Source: Betaproteobacteria bacterium HGW-Betaproteobacteria-3 (GTDB lineage Bacteria > Pseudomonadota > Gammaproteobacteria > Burkholderiales > Burkholderiaceae_C). Taken from it: a DNA stretch of 64,000 nt. Below the pieces are notes generated by a model, which worked only from the letters and a program-made list of their open reading frames with translations, made no database searches and was not told where the DNA came from. Both the position numbers and the translations under genes were made by a program. The stretch's first letter is position 1. Each line of letters begins with the position of its first letter. Positions 56,332-64,000 of this stretch are shown piece by piece. Location: assembly GCA_002842205.1 (NCBI GenBank), contig PHCI01000001.1, positions 334,617 through 398,616 of the forward strand, given 5' to 3'.

Positions 56332-57174
56332 GTGACCGGTTGGCTGGTCGGCTGCGATTTCTCCAGCCGCCCTTCACGCACAAAGCCTGTTGTGCTGGCC
56401 CTGGGCGAAGAAGCGCAAGGCCGCGTTGTGCTGCGGCGGCTGGAGCGCTTTGACACGCTGGACGCTTTCGGAGCGTGGTTGCGTCAACCCGGCGACTGGC
56501 TGGGCGGCTTTGACCTGCCGTTCGGTCTGCCGCGCGAGCTGGTGCAAGCACTAGGTTGGCCCACCGACTGGCACGCGTGCATGCAACATTACGCTGCGCT
56601 CACCCGCGAGGCCGTTCGCGACCGGTTCGCCGCATTTTGCGACGCCCGCCCTGCAGGGGCCAAGTTTGCGCACCGTGCCACCGACGGCCCGGCCGGCTCC
56701 AGCCCGTCGATGAAATGGGTCAACCCGCCGGTGGCCTACATGCTGCACGCGGGCGTGCCGCTGTTGCTGGACGCCGGCGTGCATCTGCCCGGCCTGCACG
56801 GCGGCGACCCCCGGCGCGTGGCGCTTGAGGCCTACCCTGGGCTGCTGGCGCGCGAGGTGTTGGGCAACCTCCACCGCGCGGGCGACGCAGCGCAGCGAAG
56901 CTACAAAAGCGATGACAAGGCCAGGCAGACGCCCGAGCGGCTGATCGCCCGCAAGGACATCGTGACCGCGCTGGAGCACGGGCAGACCCGGCTGCAGGTC
57001 CGGCTCAAACTGAGCCACGCCCAGCGCGACGCGCTGATCGACGACGCCAGTGGCGACAGCCTGGACGCGGTGCTGTGCCTGCTGCAGGCGGCCTGGGGCG
57101 CGCGGCAGGGCGCGCCGCGTTACGGGCTGCCCAAGGCGATGGACCCGCTGGAGGGGTGGATCGTCACGGCCTGA
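56332..57174 (+). CDS. DUF429 domain protein
   Basis: 280 aa from GTG 56332. DUF429 motif GCDFSSRPSRTKPVVLA at the N-terminus, the WLGGFDLPFGLPRELV segment and SGDSLDAVLCLLQAAW at the C-terminus. RNase H-like fold with Asp residues D9, D58 and D239-D243; some members are predicted nucleases. Seven nt after the BLUF gene. Function unknown. Confidence 0.85.
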   Translation: MTGWLVGCDFSSRPSRTKPVVLALGEEAQGRVVLRRLERFDTLDAFGAWLRQPGDWLGGFDLPFGLPRELVQALGWPTDWHACMQHYAALTREAVRDRFAAFCDARPAGAKFAHRATDGPAGSSPSMKWVNPPVAYMLHAGVPLLLDAGVHLPGLHGGDPRRVALEAYPGLLAREVLGNLHRAGDAAQRSYKSDDKARQTPERLIARKDIVTALEHGQTRLQVRLKLSHAQRDALIDDASGDSLDAVLCLLQAAWGARQGAPRYGLPKAMDPLEGWIVTA

Positions 57175-57190
57175 GCCCGTATTTCTTATA

Positions 57191-57235
57191 AAAATTGGCC
57201 ATTAACCCCCGTCAAATGGCATTAGTTTGCTCTAT
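57191..57235 (-). repeat. Dispersed repeat family R1, copy j (inverted)
   Basis: Reverse complement holds AGCAAACTAATGCCATTTGA then CGGGGGTTAATGGCC. Lies between the convergent DUF429 and sulP genes. Confidence 0.85.
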
Positions 57236-57255
57236 AAAAAAGAGCAGATCATGGG

Positions 57256-58953
57256 TCATGCCGGGTTGGCGTCAGGCTCGCCTGCGGCGGGGGCTGCGTC
57301 TTCGGCGGCGATCGCCGCCAGTGCCACCAGGGCTTCCGCGTCGGTGCGGTACAGCTTCAGCAGGGGATGGTCCGGCAGCTCGTCGGCGCTGCGCAGCACT
57401 TTTTCCACGGGCAACTTGATGCCGCTGATGTGCAGGGTGATGCCCTGGCCGGTCAGCTTGCGCCGCAGCTGGCCAAAGGTCTCGACCCCGGTCGCGTCGA
57501 TGCGGTTGATGGGCTGGGCCAGCAGGCACACGTGTTGCACGTCCGGGTGCGCCGCCAGATGTTCGACGATGGCGCGTTCCAGTGAGCTGGCGGCGGCAAA
57601 GTCCAGTTCGGCGTCCATGCGCAGCGCATACAGGCGGGGCGCCAGCGGGGGCAGCTTCCACAGGTGCCGGTCACGCAGGCTGCCGTCAGGGTGCAGGCCG
57701 ATCTCGATGATGCGCGGGTGCAGCCGCTGGTAGAGAAAGTGCGTCAAACCCATCAGTACGCCGGTCAGCACGCCCCAGTAGATGCGTGGCGCTGTGATGA
57801 GCGTGACGCCGAAGGTCACCAGCGCGGTGGCCGCCTCGACGCGGTCGACCCGCCACAGGCGCAGCAGCGCGTCGGGCTTGACCAGACCGGCCACCGCTGC
57901 GATGACCACGGCAGCCAGCACGGCCCGCGGCACATGCGCCAGCGCGGGCGTGAAGAGCAGCAGCACCACCAACACGACAGCGGTTGCGGCCACCGTGGCC
58001 CAGCCGGTTTTGGCGCCGGCGTAGAGCGTGATCGCCGAGCGCGAGAAGGAGGTGCTGGTCGGGAAACTGCCCGACAGCCCCGAAACAATCTTGGCGACAC
58101 CTTGTCCGATCAGATCCTGACCGGCGTCCCAGCGACGGCCATCGCGCTGGCTTTCAATTTTTGCGCTGGACGCCATCTCCAGGGAGCTGACGAGCGTGAT
58201 GACCGCGGCAGGGACCACCAGCCCGCCCAGCGCCGACCATCCCGGCCAGCCGGGCCAATAGGGTGTCGGCAGTCCGGCGGGCAACGCGCCAATCACGGCA
58301 CCGTGCACGGAGTAACCGATCCAGTGGCTCACGGCCGCGGCGCCTGCAATCACGAGCAGCAAGACCGGCAGCCGCGGCGCCCATCGTTTTCCGGCAATGA
58401 ACAAGGCAAGACTGGCGGTGCCGAAAGCCAGCGCGACCGTGTCAAACCGGGGCGATGCGGCCAGCGAGGTCAGTGAACCCTGCAACCCCAACAGCGCGGG
58501 AATTTGGGACGCAATGATGAGCAACGCGGCGGCCTGGCTGAATCCTGTGAGCACCGGCGAACTCACGAGGTTGAGAATCCAGGACGCCTGAAATGCCCCC
58601 AGTGCCAGCTGGATGCCGCCCGACATCAGGGCCAACCAGACGGCCAGAGAAATCCACTGTGCGGAGCCCGGATCGGCGAGGCCGAGCAGGGACGCCCCGA
58701 CCAGCACGCTGGTCAACGCGGACGGACCGACCGACAGGCGCGTGGAACTGCTGAACAGCACCGCAGCCAGCATGGGCAGGAAGGTCGCGTAGAGGCCGGT
58801 CACCAGAGGCATGCCCGCCAGTGCTGCGTAGGCAACCGATTGCGGGACCATCACCACCGCCACCGTGAGGCTGGCACCGAGCTCGCCGCGCCACAGGGCT
58901 GCGTCAGGGCGTGGCCAGCGCAGGAATGGTAGCCAGCGGTGCAATCGGGACAT
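57256..58953 (-). CDS. SulP-family anion transporter
   Basis: 565 aa from ATG 58953. SLC26/SulP core with 10-14 TM segments (starting with SLTVAVVMVPQSVAYAALAG) and a C-terminal STAS domain (about 430-540, with RIDATGVETFGQLRR). Transports sulfate, bicarbonate or other anions; substrate not predictable. FPTSTSFSRSAITLYAGAKTG is a SulP motif. Divergent from the cytochrome operon. Confidence 0.92.
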   Translation of the reverse strand: MSRLHRWLPFLRWPRPDAALWRGELGASLTVAVVMVPQSVAYAALAGMPLVTGLYATFLPMLAAVLFSSSTRLSVGPSALTSVLVGASLLGLADPGSAQWISLAVWLALMSGGIQLALGAFQASWILNLVSSPVLTGFSQAAALLIIASQIPALLGLQGSLTSLAASPRFDTVALAFGTASLALFIAGKRWAPRLPVLLLVIAGAAAVSHWIGYSVHGAVIGALPAGLPTPYWPGWPGWSALGGLVVPAAVITLVSSLEMASSAKIESQRDGRRWDAGQDLIGQGVAKIVSGLSGSFPTSTSFSRSAITLYAGAKTGWATVAATAVVLVVLLLFTPALAHVPRAVLAAVVIAAVAGLVKPDALLRLWRVDRVEAATALVTFGVTLITAPRIYWGVLTGVLMGLTHFLYQRLHPRIIEIGLHPDGSLRDRHLWKLPPLAPRLYALRMDAELDFAAASSLERAIVEHLAAHPDVQHVCLLAQPINRIDATGVETFGQLRRKLTGQGITLHISGIKLPVEKVLRSADELPDHPLLKLYRTDAEALVALAAIAAEDAAPAAGEPDANPA

Positions 58954-59428
58954 GACCCGTATCGTAGTCGTGATCAGACCGTGGACCAGATGCGTCGCAC
59001 AAGGTGCCGATGGCTCCTCAAAATCGGACGTTGTCAGCCTGCGCGGGCGCACGCGATGGTCAACCGGGCCGTGCTTTTCACACCCTGGCAGCGGATGATT
59101 GAACCCCCAAAAATGGGGATTTCTGAAATTGTCGTGGTCGAAAAACGACACGGCGCCGCTGATTTCCACACGTCGTGTGCAGGAGAACTGAAAAAGTTTC
59201 CTGTTTTCCGTGGATTTCCACTCATTTACATATGCTTACGGATACTGGCTAGATTCTCACAAAGTGCGGGTGATAGCCTCGTTGCACAGTTACAAATCGG
59301 TGGGTGCCGCATGTCGCCGGCCACCACGGTGCCATGGAGGGGTGGCTTTGTCATCGACGCTCCAGGGTGCGCCGTGGCGGCGTGGGGCGGCGGTGTTTTT
59401 GAAGGGGGAGTTTCGTGAGGAACAGTTC
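58954..59428. other. 475-bp divergent region between sulP and the cytochrome operon
   Basis: No gene supported. Lower GC patch near 59180-59250 (ACTCATTTACATATGCTTAC) is probably the promoter area of the cytochrome operon; I could not fix -35/-10 boxes at normal spacing. A purine-rich GAGGAACAG lies 5-13 nt before the membrane protein ATG at 59429. Confidence 0.5.
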
Positions 59429-60424
59429 ATGAGTGCAACGTCAGTCAACCGGCAATCGCTGGGAGGTGCGTCTGGACGTGTCGCTTTGGCGGAGGCCGCT
59501 TCCGGGACGCCCACACGCTCGGCGGCGGGGAACGAAAGGCGGGCGGTGCTACAGAAAAAAGAAGCGGGCCAGCCTCAACCCCGGCGCAACCTGCTGGCGG
59601 GCGACACGATGGTGTACATCGTTCTCGCCGTGCTGACCTGGGTCGTCTGGAGAATCAGCCGTCTCGGTCTGTTTGAGCCGGGCGACGACGTCGGTTACTG
59701 GATTGCCGTGGTGGGTGGCGTCATGATGCTCCTGCTGTTCTCCTACCCGATTCGCAAGCGTCTTCGGTTTACCCATCGCTGGGGCAAGGTGAAGTGGTGG
59801 TTTTTGGTTCACATGGTCTTGGGCGTGGGCGGGCCGCTGCTGATCCTGCTGCATTCCAACTTTCATGCCCGCTCACTCAACGCGGCGGCCGCGCTCTACA
59901 GCATGCTGATCGTGGCCTTGAGCGGCGTCGTGGGGCGCTTCATCTATGCCCGCGTCAACCGTGGACTGCACGGTGAACAGACCAATCTGCGCGAATTGCG
60001 GGAGCGTGCCGGCTTGCACCAACAAGAGGCGCGGTCGCGCCTCACGTTTGCGCCAGCCGTGGAAGCGCGCCTGAAAGCGTTCGAAAAGCATGTGACCACC
60101 GCGCGACCCGGCATGCTCGGCTGCTTTGTCCGCGTGTTCTGGCTGCCCGTGCAGCAATGGCTGACTTACCGTGCCTGTGTGGCCGAACTGCGCGAACCGA
60201 TCAAGGCCATGGGGCGTCTGGCGCGGCTGGACAAGGCTGCCCAGGACAAGCGCGAACGAGTGGCCCGCAAACTGGTGCGGCGTTACCTGAATGCGGTGGT
60301 GCGCGTGTCGCAGTACACCGCGTACGAGCATCTGTTCTCGTTGTGGCACGTGGCGCACCTGCCATTCGTCTATTTGCTGGTCATCAGTGCCATCGTGCAC
60401 GTGGTGGCAGTTCACGCATATTGA
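59429..60424 (+). CDS. Polytopic membrane protein, probable b-type cytochrome partner of multiheme cytochromes
   Basis: 331 aa from ATG 59429. Five membrane segments are likely: about 60-76 (MVYIVLAVLTWVVWRI), 90-108, 121-143 (WWFLVHMVLGVGGPLLILLH), 152-175 and 312-331. Conserved-looking His sit in or near membranes: RFTHRW, LVHM, LLHSNFH, LWHVAHLPF, AIVHVVAVHAY, enough to bind two hemes b. No CxxCH. Similar proteins sit beside multiheme cytochromes in Betaproteobacteria; quinol oxidation or reduction at the inner membrane is inferred. 20 nt before the 24-heme cytochrome gene. Confidence 0.65.
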   Translation: MSATSVNRQSLGGASGRVALAEAASGTPTRSAAGNERRAVLQKKEAGQPQPRRNLLAGDTMVYIVLAVLTWVVWRISRLGLFEPGDDVGYWIAVVGGVMMLLLFSYPIRKRLRFTHRWGKVKWWFLVHMVLGVGGPLLILLHSNFHARSLNAAAALYSMLIVALSGVVGRFIYARVNRGLHGEQTNLRELRERAGLHQQEARSRLTFAPAVEARLKAFEKHVTTARPGMLGCFVRVFWLPVQQWLTYRACVAELREPIKAMGRLARLDKAAQDKRERVARKLVRRYLNAVVRVSQYTAYEHLFSLWHVAHLPFVYLLVISAIVHVVAVHAY

Positions 60425-60444
60425 GCGGGCGCTATTGTTTGTTG

Positions 60445-62361
60445 ATGCCATGGCGCCACACATCCTCCATCCTGCACCTTCGGGTGTTGCTGGGCCTGCT
60501 GATGTGGCTGGGTTGCATGGTGCCGTCCGCGGTGTGGGCGCAATCGATCGAATCGATTCTTGCTCCCGGAAAACTGATTCAGGGGCACGCCAAATACGAA
60601 GAAGAGTGCACCCAGTGCCACGTGAAGTTCGACCGCAAGGCGCAAGACGGCCTGTGCATGGGTTGCCACAAGGATGTGGGGGCTGATGTGAGGGCGCGCA
60701 CAGGTCATCACGGCCGCATCAAGCCGCAGGCGTGCAATTCGTGTCATACCGATCACAAGGGGCGAAACGCCCGGATCGTTGAACTCGACAAGAAAGCGTT
60801 CGATCACACCCAGACCGATTTCAGGCTCAAGGGAAAGCACGAAAAGTTGGAGTGCGAAAAGTGTCATACGGCTGGCAAAAAATACCGGGAAGCACCCCAG
60901 GAATGCAATGCCTGCCACAAGAAAGACGATGTCCACAAGGGCAGCCTGGGTGCCAAATGCGCCGATTGCCATACGGAATCGAACTGGAAGGAAACCCGCT
61001 TTGACCATGACAAAACCCGGTTCTCACTGACCGGCAAGCACAACGACATCAAGTGCGTGGATTGCCACAAAACGACCCAATACAAGGAAACGCCACGCAG
61101 TTGCATCGGCTGCCATCGCAAGGACGACGACAGCAGCAAGGGACACAAAGGGCAGTACGGTGAAAAATGCGACAGCTGCCATGGAACCAAGGCCTGGAAG
61201 CCAGCCAATTTCAATCACGATACCGACACCAGGTATGCGTTGCGCGGCAAGCACCGCGCCGCCAAATGCACAGACTGCCACACCGGAAACCTGTATCGCG
61301 TCAAGCTGAGCCAGGATTGCTACGCATGCCACCAGAAAGACGACAAGCACAAGGCGTCATTGGGCAAGGACTGCGGCAGTTGCCACAGTGAGCGCAGCTG
61401 GAAAGAGCCGCCAAAATTTGACCACGGGCAGTCCAGCTTTCCGCTGTTGGGCAAGCACGCCAAGGTGGAGTGCAAGGATTGTCACAAGAGTGCCATGTTC
61501 AGGGATGCCCCCAAGGATTGCTACGCCTGTCACAAGAAGGACGACAAGCACGAGTCCACCCTGGGTCAACAATGTGCCGCCTGCCATACCGAGCGGGACT
61601 GGAACACCACCACCGGTCGATTTAATCATGACAAGACCCGGTTTTTGCTGCGCAATGCCCATGCCGACGGGGTGCTGAAATGCAACGCGTGTCACAAGGA
61701 CCTGAAGAGCTTTCGCAAGACGCCGCTGGACTGTTACAGCTGCCACCAAAAAGATGACAAGCACGAAGGCACGCAGGGCAAGGAGTGCGGTCAATGCCAC
61801 AGCGACCGGAGTTGGAAGACCACCCGGTTCGACCATGGCCTGACCCGCTTCCCGCTGACCGGTCGCCACATCACCACGACATGCAAGAGCTGCCATGAAA
61901 CGCAGCGCTACAAGGACGCCCCGCGCGACTGCTATGCCTGCCATCAGAAGGAAGACCGGCACAAGTTGAAGTTTGGCGTGGAGTGTCAGGACTGCCACAA
62001 CACCCGTGGCTGGGCCATCTGGGACTTTGATCACAGCAAACGAACGGATTTCAAGCTCGACGGCACGCACCGGAAGGTGGCTTGCGAAAGCTGTCACACA
62101 CGCGAAGCCCCCAAGGGGAAAAAGGCTGCAACCGTGGGTCAGACCTGCATTTCATGCCACCGCAAGGACGACCGCCATGACGGACAGTTTGGGCCGCGGT
62201 GCGAACAGTGCCATGTGTCTGACAACTGGAAGCGCGTCACCAACCGGATCGGATTTGCCGATGACCGGTTGTGGCAGGCCATCCAGGCGCGGATGGCGTC
62301 GTCAGGGCTGGCGACGTATCGGCGCGATGAAGCGCTCTTGCGCGTGGGCAAACCGATATGA
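60445..62361 (+). CDS. 24-heme cytochrome c (cytochrome c3-like modules)
   Basis: 638 aa, signal peptide about 1-32 (LLGLLMWLGCMVPSAVWAQ). I count 24 CxxCH motifs, from CTQCH to CEQCH. From about residue 80 the protein is a tandem array: FDHxxTxFxLxGKH, CxxCH, a 12-residue spacer, CYACHxKDDxH, then CGxCHxExxW, giving three hemes per module of about 60-65 aa. The extra His of KDDxH and GKH are candidate axial ligands. Periplasmic or surface electron conduit. Its chain length and heme number suggest a wire more than a small shuttle. Confidence 0.9.
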   Translation: MPWRHTSSILHLRVLLGLLMWLGCMVPSAVWAQSIESILAPGKLIQGHAKYEEECTQCHVKFDRKAQDGLCMGCHKDVGADVRARTGHHGRIKPQACNSCHTDHKGRNARIVELDKKAFDHTQTDFRLKGKHEKLECEKCHTAGKKYREAPQECNACHKKDDVHKGSLGAKCADCHTESNWKETRFDHDKTRFSLTGKHNDIKCVDCHKTTQYKETPRSCIGCHRKDDDSSKGHKGQYGEKCDSCHGTKAWKPANFNHDTDTRYALRGKHRAAKCTDCHTGNLYRVKLSQDCYACHQKDDKHKASLGKDCGSCHSERSWKEPPKFDHGQSSFPLLGKHAKVECKDCHKSAMFRDAPKDCYACHKKDDKHESTLGQQCAACHTERDWNTTTGRFNHDKTRFLLRNAHADGVLKCNACHKDLKSFRKTPLDCYSCHQKDDKHEGTQGKECGQCHSDRSWKTTRFDHGLTRFPLTGRHITTTCKSCHETQRYKDAPRDCYACHQKEDRHKLKFGVECQDCHNTRGWAIWDFDHSKRTDFKLDGTHRKVACESCHTREAPKGKKAATVGQTCISCHRKDDRHDGQFGPRCEQCHVSDNWKRVTNRIGFADDRLWQAIQARMASSGLATYRRDEALLRVGKPI

Positions 62362-62422
62362 GCGATATGAGCGATATGAATATAGACCGACGCAACCACC
62401 ACACGATGGGACGGGAGAAGTC

Positions 62423-64000
62423 ATGAGCACCAGCACGACACGCATGAGGGGGTGGTCCACCGTCATGAGGTGGGTTTTTGCGCTCGTGCTCATGCTCTCG
62501 GGTGCGCATGCGCTGGCCCAACCGCAGGTTGCAGGACGCACGTTCGACCACCTGAAGACCGGTTTCGCATTGACGGGGGTTCACGTTCCTGCCAAATGCG
62601 AGTCTTGCCATATCAACGGGGTGTTCAAGGGCACACCCAAGGACTGTGCCAGCTGCCACATCAGCGGCAACCGGATTGCTCGCGGCAATGTGGTCATCAC
62701 CCCTACCCACATGCCAACGCAGCAGTCCTGCGACAGCTGCCACAACACCAAGTCGTTCATGGGCGCCAAGTTTGATCACATGGGACTCGCGGCGGGAACA
62801 TGTGCAAGCTGTCACAACGGTGCGGTGGCCAGAGGCAAGTCGCCCGGGCACATCCCAACCCAGGCCGCGTGCGACACCTGCCACAGATCAACGTCGAACT
62901 GGAATTCGGCCAAACCGGACCACAGCACGTTCAGCGCCGCAACGAACTGCGCGAGTTGCCATGATGGACGAACGGCATCCGGGAAAACGGGCACCCATAT
63001 TCCGGTGGGGGCGGCCAATTGCACCAGTTGCCATGCCACCACGGCCTGGAAGCCGGCGCGGTTCAATCACACGCAGGTGACTGTCGCAGGCCAGTGCGCG
63101 ACTTGTCATTCGGGCAGTTTTTCCGCGGCAGCGGGCAAGCCCAACACCCCGATCCACAATGGAGTGACCGCCTGCGACAGTTGCCATAACGTCAATGCCT
63201 GGGCTGGCGCCAAAGTCGATCACAGCACTTTTTCGGCTTCCACCAATTGCTCGAGTTGTCATAACGGAACGACATCGACGGGCAAGTCCGGAACACACAT
63301 TCCGACGTCTGCAAACTGCTTGACCTGCCACAGCACCAGCAACTGGAAGCCGACAAAATTCAACCACACCCAGGTCACGGTGGCCAACCAGTGTTCCACC
63401 TGCCACAGCGGTGCGTACCCGCCAGCGGACGGCAAGTCTGCCACCCATACGCCCTACGACCGGATCAGCGGGGTGGCGATTGCCAACTGTGATACCTGCC
63501 ACAAGGCTGGCTTCTCAAACTGGACGCCGGCCAAGTTCCATGCCGCGGTAGCGGTGAGCAATCAGTGTGCGACCTGTCATATCGGCAGCAAGCCCAACAC
63601 AAACATCCATGCCAGCGTGACAGGTAATTGCGAAGCCTGTCACAAATCCACGGGGAACTGGAGTTCGGCCTCGGTGGATCACAGCACCTTCACGACGGCC
63701 ACCAACTGCGCGAGCTGCCATAACGGCTCCACGGCGACGGGCAAGGCTGGAACGCACGTGCCCGTCGGGGCGACCAACTGCATCAGCTGCCACACCACCA
63801 CCAGCTGGAAGCCGACGAAGTTCAACCACACCCAGGTGACCGTGACCAACCAGTGCGGCACCTGCCACAGCGGCTCCTTCCCGCCGGCAGATGGACGCAC
63901 TGCAAATCACATCCCTTACCAGACGCTCAGTGGCGTGGCCATCGCCAATTGCGACAGCTGCCACAAAGGCGGGTTTGCGGCGTGGACGCCAGCGCGCTTT
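62423..64000 (+). CDS. Multiheme cytochrome c, at least 19 hemes (3' end beyond window)
   Basis: ATG 62423; 526 codons open to the last base. Signal peptide about 1-35 (VMRWVFALVLMLSGAHALAQ). I count 19 CxxCH in the window. Repeat blocks W(K/S)PxKFNHTQVTVxxQCxTCH, then GVAIANCDxCHKxGF. A 154-aa unit holding six hemes recurs almost unchanged at DNA level (start near 63344 and 63806), showing recent duplication. Cysteine-histidine spacing differs from the 24-heme protein. 62 nt after it, same operon. Predicted periplasmic or outer-membrane electron transfer. Confidence 0.9.
   Translation, partial: MSTSTTRMRGWSTVMRWVFALVLMLSGAHALAQPQVAGRTFDHLKTGFALTGVHVPAKCESCHINGVFKGTPKDCASCHISGNRIARGNVVITPTHMPTQQSCDSCHNTKSFMGAKFDHMGLAAGTCASCHNGAVARGKSPGHIPTQAACDTCHRSTSNWNSAKPDHSTFSAATNCASCHDGRTASGKTGTHIPVGAANCTSCHATTAWKPARFNHTQVTVAGQCATCHSGSFSAAAGKPNTPIHNGVTACDSCHNVNAWAGAKVDHSTFSASTNCSSCHNGTTSTGKSGTHIPTSANCLTCHSTSNWKPTKFNHTQVTVANQCSTCHSGAYPPADGKSATHTPYDRISGVAIANCDTCHKAGFSNWTPAKFHAAVAVSNQCATCHIGSKPNTNIHASVTGNCEACHKSTGNWSSASVDHSTFTTATNCASCHNGSTATGKAGTHVPVGATNCISCHTTTSWKPTKFNHTQVTVTNQCGTCHSGSFPPADGRTANHIPYQTLSGVAIANCDSCHKGGFAAWTPARF

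Noticed and set aside
60445..64000. Regularly spaced repeats considered as a CRISPR array
   Set aside because: The periodicity is the coding repeat of CxxCH heme modules in a single open frame; no invariant repeat with unique spacers and no cas genes.

Overview
The window is high-GC, densely coded DNA that reads like a chromosome segment of a Burkholderiales (Comamonadaceae-like) betaproteobacterium. The evidence is gene order (ispB | rplU-rpmA-obg-proB; ubiE-ubiJ-ubiB; hemA-prfA-prmC), protein style, and a short dispersed repeat that I associate from memory with Rhodoferax/Polaromonas/Acidovorax relatives. No phage block and no CRISPR array was seen.

Layout. 1-11 kb is core: the 3'-truncated pilB, tRNA-Pro, ispB, rplU-rpmA-obg-proB, a CNP1-like gene with rppH, proS with a lytic transglycosylase, a Lon-like AAA+ ATPase and grxD. 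11.5-21 kb is periplasmic and redox: a PhoX-type phosphatase, then a five-gene leftward cluster of multicopper oxidase, SCO-like protein without copper ligands, unrecognised secreted protein, canonical SCO, and a cytochrome c/periplasmic-binding-protein fusion. 21.6-27.1 kb is accessory. It holds an orphan IS630-type HTH gene, a small lipoprotein gene and a decayed integron: an intI N-terminal remnant on the plus strand, with a train of minus-strand cassette genes (two lipoproteins, a HEPN-motif protein, a zinc-ribbon membrane protein, and a DUF4160 pseudogene overlapping DUF2442). One well-formed 87-bp attC site is present, together with attC core fragments broken up by IS110 and IS3 remnants.

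27-33.8 kb is mostly housekeeping (prmC, hydrolase, TetR regulator, prfA, hemA) plus an ORF6N gene and a small membrane protein. 33.8-38.8 kb is a complete glycerol-3-phosphate uptake operon, ugpBAECQ, read leftward. 38.9-57.2 kb carries a very large FAD/Fe-S oxidoreductase, DUF971, ubiE-Tim44-ubiJ-ubiB, FmdB, DUF502, aspS, a TPR pseudo-receiver, nudB, an EEP hydrolase, clsB, and folE-BLUF-DUF429. 57.2-64 kb has a SulP transporter diverging from an electron-transfer operon: a polytopic membrane protein (possible cytochrome b), a 24-heme cytochrome and a second cytochrome with at least 19 hemes that runs off the window.

How parts work together. phoX and ugpB both have candidate PhoB boxes upstream, suggesting one phosphate-starvation response. 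ubiE, ubiJ and ubiB are ubiquinone genes. nudB and folE are both folate-pathway genes. The three genes at the right edge look like a quinol-to-periplasm (or reverse) electron conduit, possibly for extracellular electron transfer. Ten copies of a roughly 40-bp dispersed repeat sit at gene edges and inside two genes. A second, roughly 80-bp repeat splits ubiJ from ubiB and is also inserted in frame in the large oxidoreductase. Most starts given here were chosen by family N-termini, overlaps and spacing.
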